This document shows, piece after piece, positions 47,601 through 57,139 of a stretch of DNA of 64,000 nt; the stretch's first letter is position 1, and each line of letters opens with the position of its first letter. The DNA comes from Diadema setosum (taxonomy: Eukaryota > Echinodermata > Echinoidea > Diadematoida > Diadematidae). A model generated the notes under the pieces. It was not told the origin of the DNA. It made no database searches and saw only the letters and a program-made list of their open reading frames with translations. The DNA lies in NCBI RefSeq assembly GCF_964275005.1, contig NC_092696.1:26372572-26436571 (forward strand). The letters are read 5' to 3'. A program made the translations under genes and the position numbers.

Positions 47601-50600
47601 TGCATTAAAAAAAAAAATACAGTTTGTGAAATTATTTTCCTTATAGTCTGGGTGCCAGAGGCTGAACCTTGCTTTACCGTTCACCCAATGTTCTTTGATG
47701 GTTTTACCCTATTTCGGGGATGCTGAATCCGAATCCGGATGATGCAACTCTTGCATCCTTGAGGGTTTTCAGATATTCAAGATGGCCGCCAAGATGGCCG
47801 TCCAAACCGGAAATTCCCACGTATTTCCTTCTATATGGTGAGATATTGATAACAAGTGATGGTTTTACCCTATGTCGAGGGTGCTGAATCCGAATCCGGA
47901 TGATGCAACGCTTGCATCCTTGAGGGTTTTGAGATATTCAAGATGGCTGCCAAAATGGCCGCCAAAACCGAAAATTCCCACGTATTTCTTTCTAAATGGT
48001 GTGAAATCAAATAGAATTGATGATTATCCCTATTTGGAAGGTGCTGAATCCGAATCTGGATGATGCAACTCTTGCATCCATGAAGTTTTTGAGATATTTA
48101 AGATGGCCGCCAAAATGGCTGCCAATTAAAACCGGAAATTCCCACGTATTTCCTTCTAAATGTTGAGAAATTGAAAATGATTAATGGTTTTACCCTATTT
48201 CGAGGGTGCTGAATCCGAATCTGGATGTTGCAACTCTTGCATCCATGAAGTTTTAGAGATATTCAAGATGGCCGCCAAAATGGCCGCCAATTAAAACCGG
48301 AAATTCCTACGTATTTCCTTTTAAATGGTGAGATGTTGAAAACAATAAAATTGATGGTTTTACCCTATTTCGGGGCTGCTGAATCCGAATCTAGATGATG
48401 CAACTCTTGCATCCTTGAAGATTTTGAGATATTTAATATGGCCGCCAAAATGGCCACCAAAACCGAAAATTCCCACGTATTTCCTTCTAAATGGTGAGAA
48501 ATTGAAAACAATTGATGGTTTTACCCTATTTCGAGGGTGCTGAATCAGAATTTAGACGGTGCAACTCCTGCATTGTTGAAGATTTTGAGATATTCAATAT
48601 GGCCGTTAAAATTGCTGCCCAAAACGGAAGTTCCTATGTATTTCCTTCTAAATGGTGACAATTTGTAAGCAAGTGGTTTTCATCTTATTTTGAATGTGCT
48701 GAATCCGAAGCTCAGGATACAACTCTTGCATCCTTAAGGGTTTTGAGATGATAAAGATGGCCGCCAAAAATGACCGCGAAAAACGGAAATTCATATGTAG
48801 ACCCCCTATTTCCTTCTAAATGGTGTGAAATATAAAACAGTTGGTGGTTTTACACTATTTTGAGTTTGCTGAATTTGAAGCTCCAGTATACAGCTCGTAC
48901 TTCCTTGAGGGTTTTGAGATAATAAAGATGGCCGCCAGAATGGCCCCTAAATTGCCGTCAAAAACGAAAATTTCCATGTAAGTCCTATATTACCTTCTAA
49001 ATGGTGTAAAATTGAAAACAATTGGCGGTTTTACTCTATTTCGAGGGTGATGAATCCGAACCTGGTTGAAGCAACTTTCGTGTTCTTTTTTAAGGGTTTT
49101 GAGATGTCCAAGATGACCGCCAAAATAACTGTCAAAAATTGGTAAATTTTAGGCCCTATTCAGCACCCTCGAAACTTGGTTGTTGAAATTCGTCCATTCT
49201 TTAGGGTTTTTAGACGTCCAAGATGACAGCCAAAATAAGTGGCAGAAATTCCAATGTTAATATATTTTTTCTTAAATGGTAAAAATTTTAAAATAAATTG
49301 ATGGTCTTACCCTATTTCGAGGGTGCTGAAGGTCTTTGAAGGTTTTCGGACATCTATAAATGTCCTGTATGAACGGAAACTCCTTAACATGTTCTTATAC
49401 TGAAATGGTGAAGTATTGTGCTCCAACGCGAAGCGGGAGAGTAAACCCATGCAGGGTGAAAAACAATAATTCGTATTCTTGAATTCAACTCAGTTGAGCG
49501 AATTTGTCAAATCAGCCAAAATTTATTGACAGCCAAAATGACTGTTAAAATGGAATTCTAATATACTGAGATATTCCGATATGTCTCAAACGGAACTTTA
49601 ACACGTACTGTAAAAAAAAAAAAAAGTCAATTGACATCATACTGAAACGTACAAACGCAAAGAAAGATACGACTGAAAATGTCTTTATGCATAATTGTTA
49701 TGAAATAATACTTGTGGTCGCCAATAATATGGCTCCATAGATGTAAAGTTAATCCTTTTCGGCTATCAATAGAGTAAAATTAAATTATGACATGTTGGTA
49801 TTTGGTGTTGAAACTTGTCTTGTATTCTGACGACTCTCGCGTCGTATTCTTGTGAAACTTGTGGCATATTCTGATTAGGTCACTGGAAATGGTTGCATCC
49901 ATGACCACTATAGTAGATATCAATAAGGGTAATTTCAAAAGCACTCTGCGCGATTATGATATTCGTAAGTACAATTGTACTGGATTATCAACTATTACCT
50001 TCCATGTTGTCGTTTGATTTTTATTTATTTTTTTTTTCACGGCGCGTTACCTGTGATTTGTCCGTCCCCTCGTGTGTGTTTGTAATAGATTATATATACA
50101 TATATACATATACACATAGGTAATATTACATCATATTGAAGAAAAAATTGAAGCATAACAATAAAAATGTCCCACTCGTGTCTTCAACAATGTCATCAAG
50201 ACCACCAATATAAACCAAATAACCAATTTGAGTGTTCATGGATAAAGAGATTAAAACTGCTCATGGATTAAGACAGGTAATGTTGGGTAATTTCAGTACA
50301 CTTCTCTACATCACTATCACAATATGATTTAGATGAACATGTCTTGTCCATTAATTGTTAGTGTTCAAAATTTATCCATTATATGTAGAGGAAACAGTGT
50401 AATCTTGCAATTATTCAACCGCATCTGTAGTCTTGAAGGGTTAATTACTGGCACACTTGTATCGTACCAACTCAAAGATATCCAGTAGAGCTGGTTTCAC
50501 TGTATATACAGCAAGTTCAAACTGTGCCATTGACGAAAACCATCAATTGTTATCAATTTCTCACCATTCAAGGAAATACATTGGAGTTTCCGTTTCGGCG

Positions 50601-53044
50601 GCCATTTTGGCGGCCATCTTGACTATCTCGAGGTGCATCATCCAGATTCAGATTCAGCACCTTCGAAATAGGGTAAAACCATCAACTGTTTTCTATTTCT
50701 CACCATTCAGAAGGAAATACATAGAAATTTCCGGTTTTGATTGGCGGCCATTTTGACGGCCATTTTGGCGGCCATCTTGAATATCTCAATACCCTCAAGG
50801 ATGCAAGGTTTGCATCATCCAGACTCGGATTCAACACCATAGAAATAGGGTAGATCCATCAATTGTTTTCAATTTCTCACCATTCAGAAGGAAATACATG
50901 GGAATTTCCGCTTTTAATTGGCGGCCATTTTGACGGCCATTTTGGCGGCCATCTTGAATATCTCAAAAACTTCATGGATGCATGGGTTGCATCATCCAGA
51001 TTCGGATTCAGCACCTTCCAAATAGGGAGAATCATCAATTATTTCCAATTTCACACCATTTAGAAGGTAATACGTGGGAATTTTCGGTTTTGGTGGCCAT
51101 TTTGGCGGCCATCTTGATTATCTCAAAATCCTCAAGGACGCAAGAGTTGCATCATCCAGATTCGGATTCAGCACCTTCGAAATAGGGTTAAATCATCAAT
51201 TGTTTTCAATATCTCACCTTTTAGAAGGAAATACGTGGGAATTTCCGGTTTTGGCGGCCATTTTGGCGGCCATCTTGAATATCTCAAAATCCTCAAGGAT
51301 GCAAGAGTTGCATCATCCAGATTCGGATTCAGCACCCCCGAAATAGGGTATAACCATCAAAAAACATTGGGTGGACGGTAAAACAAGGTTAGGCCCAAAA
51401 AGTGGCTTTGGCACCCAGACTATTACATCGTTCTACGCATGTGACATCATACACAGTAGTCAGATACTAGTCTTCTTATCCAGCAATGACCGCACAGATA
51501 CTTTAAAAATTCATAACTTTTGAACGTATTGTCCGATTTTCCCCAAACTTTCACCAATGTGATCTATTAATAATATTGCTTTATTCATTTAATCCACATG
51601 TTATGAAGGTGTACTTTAAAGGGAAATCGATATAAGAGGTACAAACACGACAAAAGTAAATAAAACGATATTAAAGAATCACATCTGCATATTTCATGTT
51701 GGTCGGTTCATCGTCATCATAACGCACTGTTAGCTAGTGGTACAAACGTGGTAAAATACCATGTGAAAGAGTGTTTCCACCTTTTATATAGGCCTAGGTA
51801 CCACGCCATGCTTACAAAGAGAGCGGATGTAGGGGAGCAGCTGTTAAAAAAAAATCCGAATCTTGGAACGTCAAAGGAAAGAAAAATATTTCAATTTATA
51901 ATTTTTGCGTCGTGTAGTTTCTATTGTGACAGATTAACAAATTGCCCTATATTACCAACGTTAATGAGCACCGTCTATCTCGTGTTTGTGGTCTAGATGC
52001 AAAGGAACCTTTCATGAAATATAACATACCATTCTTGGAAAAATTCAGAGTTTATATGATGAAAATCGGTTTTGAAGTACTTGAGACATTAAGGGAACAG
52101 AGAAGACAAAGCGATCGTAATAAAAGATTGGTCCCACCTTTTATTAGGGTTGTTATGTTTATCTCAGTCATTTAAAAACTAATTTTCATCAAATAAACAT
52201 TGAATCTGCTCTTTCATATTTCATAAAAGGTTTCTCATTACCTAAAAAGAAAAACAAATCTTAGAAACCTGAAGTTAGGTCTTAACCCAAACCATACAAT
52301 CCATTTTATCCTAAAACTTAAAAAAAAAGGTTTTATTTCTTTTCCAATTCAAATAACAATGTTAAAAAAAAACCAAACAAACAAACAAACAAACAAACAA
52401 ACAAACAATGAGCGGCGTAATTTTCCTGGGCCAGAGTGACTATTAGCGTGGTTAGGGGTGAATTTTTGGGCCTCAATCTTAACAAGGGGTAATTGTAAAG
52501 GGAGGTAATGCTCTGTGGTATTTTGTTGATGCCCAATGATGCAGCTGGAAAATTCCGAAATGAGTGTTACGGTAACTCCTAACAGAAACTCCTGAACACA
52601 ACTGGTGGTAGCAGTGATAGGCATTGTCGACACAGATAGAGTATCAATTAATAATTTGTAAAATAAATATAAAAAAAAAAATCATTTTTGAATATTATTT
52701 TAATATTTGTTTGTTTATTTGTTTTCTGTCTGTATATGTTGGCGTCCGTAGTAGTTGGAGGCTGGGAAAATGTTGGCGGGGGAATACGACTCTGCTTGTC
52801 GTTTGATACTTGCGGTCTCCCAATCAAAGATGGCCAGCCGGGTGTGATCCTGTCCGGTCGTCCTACTTTCGACCGCTACTGGGTCACCTTCCGGGACGGC
52901 ACCCTGAAACTTGGTCGCTATGGCGACGACACTGCTCTGTTAGATGTAGTTGATCCCGGCACATCTGAGATCAATTATGTCGGCGTTTGGACGGGATTCG
53001 GCTCCGACGGGGACTGGAAGTTCCATTCCTTCTGTGGGATGTGA
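37518..53044 (+). CDS. Secreted EGF plus Methyltransf_FA domain protein (5 exons)
   Basis: Exons 37518-37596, 41698-41898, 46408-46506, 46964-47134 and 52752-53044 join without a stop into 843 nt, 280 aa; all four introns are GT-AG and phase 1. Residues 1-26: signal peptide. 27-94: unrecognised region with three cysteines. 95-126: EGF domain with six cysteines (CDSSPC, GGIC, FACVC, FFGPTC). About 128-278: Methyltransf_FA (farnesoic acid O-methyltransferase-like) domain, with YEI joining VVGGWENV across the last splice and a NYVGVWTGFGSDGDW block near the end. In animals this domain is usually a non-catalytic extracellular module. Expected: secreted, disulphide-bonded, possibly a recognition or matrix protein; role unknown. 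The true first exon may be A or B. AATAAA follows at 53086. Confidence 0.87.
38340..41600. other. Intron 1 interior, mostly unique AT-rich sequence
   Basis: It holds a GAT/AAT simple repeat at about 39440-39512, a (GAAT)n tract at 40743-40768, an exact ~62 bp direct repeat (40627-40689 and 40810-40872), and a 121 bp tandem duplication (from 41404 and 41525) just before exon 2. No coding exon was recognised. Confidence 0.6.
41625..41656. repeat. (TA)n microsatellite
   Basis: An uninterrupted TA run 41 bp upstream of exon 2, between the duplicated 121 bp unit and the acceptor. Confidence 0.9.
41698..41898 (+). CDS. Exon 2: Cys-containing N-terminal region
   Basis: 201 nt between a CTTGCAG acceptor and a GTAAGA donor, phase 1 on both sides. 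It encodes ITVLSMDGDAAKFCPKVR through QNYICTVP, with three cysteines and two possible N-linked sites near NKT and the C-terminal end. No domain is recognised. Confidence 0.83.
42618..42893. repeat. Repeat built of TTCACACTGT / ACAGTGTGAA words
   Basis: TTCACACTGTTAACTTCGAG at 42681 recurs as TTCACACTGTTAAATTCGAG at 42788, and the complement ACAGTGTGAA appears repeatedly. It is probably a MITE with internal subrepeats inside intron 2. Confidence 0.6.
43840..44150 (+). repeat. Degenerate GAATGGTAAATG minisatellite
   Basis: Loosely repeated GAATGGT, GGTAAATG and GGTGAATGG words without a fixed period. Confidence 0.6.
44261..44482 (+). repeat. 116 bp tandem duplication in intron 2
   Basis: TTCTCCCAGAGTTTGACAAA through CAGGCAGACCAACAACAAC occurs at 44261 and again at 44377 with only a few differences. 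Confidence 0.85.
44690..44960 (+). repeat. Dispersed repeat; empty-site paralogue of 53400-54350
   Basis: The segment from AGAATTCGAATCAGTATAATC through ACAGTTATGG and TTTTGTGATACA to AAAATTACTGCTC matches 53420-53625 joined to 54303-54320, but lacks the 668 bp insertion found there. Confidence 0.7.
45536..45786 (+). repeat. tRNA-derived SINE 1
   Basis: The head carries an A-box-like AGGTCAGTGGATGACTCC and a B-box-like AATTCGATTCC (45600-45610), followed by a tRNA-unrelated body and an AAT/GAT-rich tail. Plus strand, inside intron 2. Confidence 0.6.
45787..45920. repeat. (AAT)n / (ATT)n simple repeat forming a hairpin
   Basis: AAT/GAT repeats run into ATT/ATC repeats, so the tract can fold on itself. 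It separates the two SINEs. Confidence 0.8.
45926..46277 (+). repeat. tRNA-derived SINE 2
   Basis: Starts TTGGCTCAGTCAGTAGCGCG (A box) and carries GGTTCGAACCC (B box, 45971-45981), then a ~270 bp tRNA-unrelated body and an (AAAC)n tail at 46254-46277. The tRNA part does not fold as a full functional tRNA by eye, so I call a SINE. Confidence 0.8.
46408..46506 (+). CDS. Exon 3: EGF domain
   Basis: 99 nt between TTTTGAACAG and GTGAGC, phase 1-1. One complete six-cysteine EGF repeat: CDSSPCLNGGIC, then TGFACVC and FFGPTC. The symmetrical phase makes it a shufflable module. Confidence 0.9.
46964..47134 (+). CDS. Exon 4: start of the Methyltransf_FA domain
   Basis: 171 nt between TTCTTCAG and GTGAGT, phase 1-1. 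It encodes YTFPGWKVPENLTLLDFEV and NAHIGLSSIN, the first strands of the domain, ending in YEI where exon 5 continues. Confidence 0.87.
47650..49340 (+). repeat. Left array of the foldback element
   Basis: TGCTGAATCCGAAT (or variants) starts at 47721, 47883, 48042, 48207, 48377, 48538, 48697, 48867 and 49048, that is 159-181 bp apart. Each unit carries AAGATGGCCGCCAAAATGG and CCCACGTATTTCC. Units decay toward the centre. Confidence 0.9.
49400..50520. other. Central spacer of the foldback element
   Basis: AT-rich, no repeat units, no open frame of note. Confidence 0.5.
50530..51360 (-). repeat. Right (inverted) array of the foldback element
   Basis: The complement of the left unit: GATTCGGATTCAGCACC-like strings at about 50647, 50826, 51000, 51163 and 51324, with GGCGGCCATTTTGGCGGCC in each unit. 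Units near the outer end are the best conserved, mirroring the left array. Confidence 0.9.
51998..52290. repeat. Foldback MITE family A, copy 3
   Basis: GTTTATATGATGAAAATCGG and the inverted CTAATTTTCATCAAATAAAC arms match the 244-636 and 13960-14341 copies. It is diverged, without clean TTAA ends. Confidence 0.65.
52372..52407. repeat. (AAAC)n microsatellite
   Basis: A repeated CAAA unit inside intron 4. Confidence 0.85.
52752..53044 (+). CDS. Exon 5: rest of the Methyltransf_FA domain and stop
   Basis: 293 nt following the acceptor CGTCCGTAG. It joins exon 4 in phase 1 to give EIIVVGGWENV, then GIRLCLSF, RYWVTFRDGTLKLGRYG, NYVGVWTGFGSDGDW and CGM before TGA (53042-53044). The acceptor lacks a long pyrimidine tract directly upstream but has T-rich sequence at 52689-52735. 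Confidence 0.87.
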
Positions 53045-53085
53045 ATCTCAGTGTTAACAAACACATCCGTGGAAAACGGAATTAC

Positions 53086-53091
53086 AATAAA
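53086..53091 (+). promoter_or_regulatory. Polyadenylation signal
   Basis: AATAAA 42 nt after the stop codon of the EGF/Methyltransf_FA gene; implies a very short 3' UTR. Confidence 0.6.
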
Positions 53092-53210
53092 ATGACGTTA
53101 ATAGTTACTGGCAATAGCGCCCTTACTGTCACCATTAATTTGCCATTGTATTTTCTGGAATTTCACTGGTTTAGCGTTCCAATATGTTTGCTAAAACATG
53201 TAGATCGTCA

Positions 53211-53335
53211 GGGCCCTATTTCATAAAAACTTGATATGACAGCCACTCTTTCTGGAAAGGGCAATTGTAATGGTAATGACAAGAATCCATCTTCCTGATT
53301 GGCTGTTGCCATGGGATGTTGCCATTCTTCACCAT
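53211..53335. repeat. Decayed relative of the GGGCCCGTTTCA MITE
   Basis: GGGCCCTATTTCATAAAAACTT matches one end of 31498-31647. The partner end is not found; the TGATTGGCTGTTGCC segment resembles the middle. Confidence 0.45.
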
Positions 53336-53630
53336 TTGCCGATGAAGAAAAAAAAAATGCTTTAACGCTTCAAAATAGTTCTAAAAACATGTGGGTTAAG
53401 GATAGAAACAACCGATGTAAGAATTTTAATCAATATAATCAATGCTAATTATTGTTAAATATATACATATTGAGAGTAGTTCTATTAAAATCGTTTCTAG
53501 AATGAATCGTGTACAGTTATGGCTTATTGAGAATTTCTCCGTATATTTGTGGCTTTGTTGCGAAATTCTTATGTTATGGTAGGGTGTTTTGTGATACAAA
53601 CTATAGAAATGCATCTAAAGTAACAATATA

Positions 53631-54298
53631 GGTTTTCCCGGTCAATTTCATAATTTTGTCATTCAAGTTCCTCTTCCGAGCATTCGATTTCACGCATTCC
53701 AAGCTCGCAGCACTGAATCAGCAATCAAATTCAAAATCCCGTCATTCGAATTCACTATCCGAGCATTCAAATTCACTATCGGAACATTCAAATTCACTAT
53801 CGGAGCATTCAAATTTAAGAGAGGAGCACGCATTTCATCAATGAGCATTCAAATTCATGTCAAGCTGGCGACGGAATCTCGTCGGTCATTCTAATTTGTG
53901 AATAGGCAACCATGTTCCAAATAACTGCATTCCATTTAAAAGAAGTCCTGAATTCAGTTCGTTTGGGGCCGTGTATGCATGTGTTTTTCATTTGGCTTTG
54001 AATATATTGGGATTACTTATTTTGCAGTAGAGGTCCACCTGTTCATTGAACATTTTGAACTCATGCTTAGCGAAAATGAATGTACAGGCACATGTCCCTC
54101 GGATTGCTCGCATTTTGAAATTAAATGCCCAATCGTGAATTTGATTTCACGAAAACGAAATAGAACGCCCATTAATGAAATTGATCGCTCGGATTCTAAA
54201 CTTGAATGCCCGAATATTTTCGAGTGCGTGCGCTGTGTGAAATTGAATGCACATTAACGAATTTGAATGACAAAAGTATGAAATTGACCGGGAAAACC
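53631..54298. mobile_element. 668 bp MITE with ~36 bp inverted ends and TATA target
   Basis: GGTTTTCCCGGTCAATTTCA (53631 on) is mirrored by TGAAATTGACCGGGAAAACC (to 54298), and pairing continues through TTGTCATTCAA. TATA lies directly outside both ends. Inside, GAGCATTCAAATTCACTATC-like words repeat several times on the left and invert on the right. The related repeat at 44690-44960 lacks it, giving an empty site. Confidence 0.85.
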
Positions 54299-55289
54299 TA
54301 TATTTTAAAATCACTGCTCTCACTGATAAACAATGTCTTTAAACCAAGAACTGCTTGCGATATGCTTTATATCGTCAACACTTAACATATTTTTTGAATA
54401 TAATATATATACACACATGTATACAACTTACGTTACGATAGAACTAAATAGAACTTGCGTTACGATAGATGAATTTTGCATATGTTATTGGTGTTATCAT
54501 TTTTTCGTTTTTCTGAATGATCCACGTATTACACACTCCGCTTTACACACTCCGATCTTCTGTTTCATCGCTTCATTTTCTTCTTTGTTGCCAATTCAAA
54601 GCGTGCATTGTTTTCTCATTGAAATAATCTGTGAATATATATATATATATATTTCTAGAACACTTATTATTTGTAAAATAGTTTGATCAGGTATGTCTCA
54701 GAGGCCCTTTTTCATTCTAAAAAAAAAAGAAAATCGAATCCTTTAGATACTCCTCACTTTCAAATTTGAAATAGATTGTGCTACTGAATTGAAAGTTGGA
54801 ATCAGTCATGAGAAGATTAAATTATGCTTTAAACAAAAGTGTAAAAATCGCGGTTGATACGCAGCTTTACATCCCCCATTCATTACAAAATGCATAGCAA
54901 GGTGAGATTTAAAAGATTGAAAAGACCTAATCTTCAAAGCCTCTCTGCTAAGTAAGTATTTTTCCCCAAAATTTCCCTATACCTCAGGGCCTGCTTTCTT
55001 AATAAACACGTGTCCAGAGTGTGTATTTTCATTGCAATATTAAGATAGGTTAGGAGAGTCCATTTGAATTGAGTATATACATCATTTTAAAGCTTAAAGT
55101 TTTTTCTTTTAGAGTCAGTTCCTAACTCAAAGCCCATGTATGGCCACTCTTTGCTGGTTTGTGCTGCAAAACACAAAAGGTAATGTCTGGATGGTATATA
55201 CGATGTATGTATATACATCGTATATGCATATCATATACACATATGTGTATTTAATGGAGATGGGACTTAGCTTTCCAACCTCTTTGTGA

Positions 55290-55600
55290 GAAGATGAAAA
55301 AGCTCTTATCAAATATGACAGTGAAAATAAATCTTATTAAATATGACAGAGAAAACAAAGTTTATTTGGTGAAAATTGGTTTTGAAATGGAAGAGATATA
55401 AAAAACAACGCAATCCCGACAAAAGGTGGGTCTCACCATTTATTGGGATTGATTCGATTTACTATGTTTTTGGATGCCTCAAGCATTTTACATTGCCAAC
55501 TGATTTTCATCGAATAAACTTCGAATTCCTCATAATATTGCACGCTCTTTCATATTTTCATAAAGTGATTTTTAAGTATCTCCCAAAAAGTTAAAAGCTA
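55290..55600. repeat. Foldback MITE family A, copy 4, cut by the LINE
   Basis: GTGAAAATTGGTTTTGAAATGG and the inverted CAACTGATTTTCATCG arms match the other family A copies. The LINE tail begins where the right end should continue. Confidence 0.65.
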
Positions 55601-55815
55601 AATGAAATGAAATGAGATTTATTTACCAAACAAACAAACAAACATCATCAACTAAGTCACAACAATCAATAGTTAAGATATAGTTTGGCAAAAAAGAACT
55701 GGCAATAGCGTGCAGGCTAGTCGAGGCCAGTCCTTTCAATGATATAGATTATAATATAACGTATTTACGATATTTACAGAAGAATTGTTATATGTACATA
55801 ATTATTTACATGTTT

Positions 55816-57139
55816 TCAAAGGGGATCATTATTATATTGATAACAGATACTTTCGCAATGATATCGAAAAGCATTACAGGCGTTTATCTTTTTGACATAA
55901 TGAGGAAATCCTCTCCAAATTATACTGCCTGCATATGACAAGGCGTCTTTACCTGTTTCAGATCTGATTCTTATTGATTTATAATTCATATTATTTTTAA
56001 ACCTTGTATCATAATTATGGTCAATTTCAAAACAATAATCAGAGATATCGTGCGGTAAAGAATGATGGATTAGGTCGAACATTACAGTTCCAATTACAAA
56101 TTGGTAAAGTCTGTAAACATCTAGCATTTGTAAACGATGAAATAAAGGGCCAGTATGCTCCTAGGTCCTTTGAAACAGATTGCACGCACTAATTTCTTTT
56201 GTAACAAAAATATAGATTGAAGATATGAGTGGTATGTACATCCCCAAACTTCTAGTCCATAAGACATACGCGGGAGGATAAGGGTGTTATATAATAGTTG
56301 TAAGATTTGTCTAGGCACAAGTTGTCTAATTCTAAATATGATTCCAATTGTTTTCCTCATTGAGGAAGAGACACACTCAATATGTTTTCGCCATGATAAG
56401 TTTTGGTCTATATTAACTCCTAGAAACAAAGTCGAATGTACCTGCTCTATAATGTCTGTGCGTACCATAATATTTCCATTTGTCTCCACATGTCTACGTT
56501 TACTTTTAAAAACTATATACTTTGTTTTGGACGTGTTGATTGTTAATTTGTTAGCATTACACCATTTCATAACGTTTAAGGAATTACTTTCAACTTCCTT
56601 TAAGTCAATATTCTTAGTTCCAGATGGAAAAGAATGAAATAAAATCGAATCAAATAATCGAAAATTGAAATAATCTGTGGATTGTGGCAAATCGTTGATA
56701 TAAATTAAGAACAGAGTGGGTCCCAATACAGATCCTTGTGGTAAACACCACATGTAATCGGTAGTTGTGCAGACTTTTCATTTCCATAACATACAAACTG
56801 AAATCGATTTGATAAATAGCTGCGCATCCACTCTAACGGTAACCCACGTATACCATAGTGTTGTAATTCATATAGCAAAATGTCATGATTTATCGCATCG
56901 AAAGCTTTTGCAAAGTCTAGAAATAATCCAGCAGTAACCTTGCCTTCATCCATTTGTTTGGTTAATTCATCACTTAGATTGATCAGCGATAGTTTTGTAC
57001 TGTGCCCTTGCCTAGAACCATACTGGTGTTTGTATAATATTTCATTTTCCTCAAAAAAAAATCATCAGACGACTGTTTACCAGTTTTTCGATTATCTTAC
57101 TAATTATCGGAAGGACCGAGATAGGCCGATAGTTTGAAG
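55816..57139 (-). pseudogene. LINE reverse transcriptase, C-terminal two thirds
   Basis: It continues from the other side of the hAT insertion. Motifs in order: the second half of NYRPIS at the junction, FLDFAKAFDAINHD (about 56923), PQGSVLGPTLF (about 56741), the region that should hold the FADD active site (about 56660), TINTSKTKYIVF, and a C-terminal domain ending near 55816. At the active site the sequence is LFDSILF, with the catalytic Asp pair lost, so it is inactive. A frameshift lies near 56720-56750 and another near 56125. Confidence 0.85.
57132..57139. repeat. 8 bp target duplication (left) of the hAT-like element
   Basis: GTTTGAAG, repeated at 60843-60850. Confidence 0.9.

Larger units (their letters stand above)
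47284..51622. mobile_element. 4.3 kb foldback element with inverted tandem arrays (intron 4)
   Basis: The left terminal domain (47284-47645) and right terminal domain (about 51420-51622) are inverted relatives (CCACCTTCATAGACATGTGG versus the complement of CCACATGTTATGAAGGTG). Inside them lie tandem arrays in opposite orientation: about ten ~165 bp units at 47650-49340 and about five inverted units at 50530-51360. The spacer is ~1.1 kb. The layout matches foldback elements such as Drosophila FB and sea urchin TU. No open frame for a transposase was seen. Confidence 0.75.

Noticed and set aside
47872..51346. Open frames in the AAGATGGCCGCC arrays (for example 50457-50756, 51074-51346)
   Set aside because: Similar peptides recur with each ~165 bp unit on both strands; repeat artefacts.
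56121..56953. An active reverse transcriptase gene
   Set aside because: The catalytic Asp pair is missing, frameshifts are present, and the protein is split by a 3.7 kb insertion.
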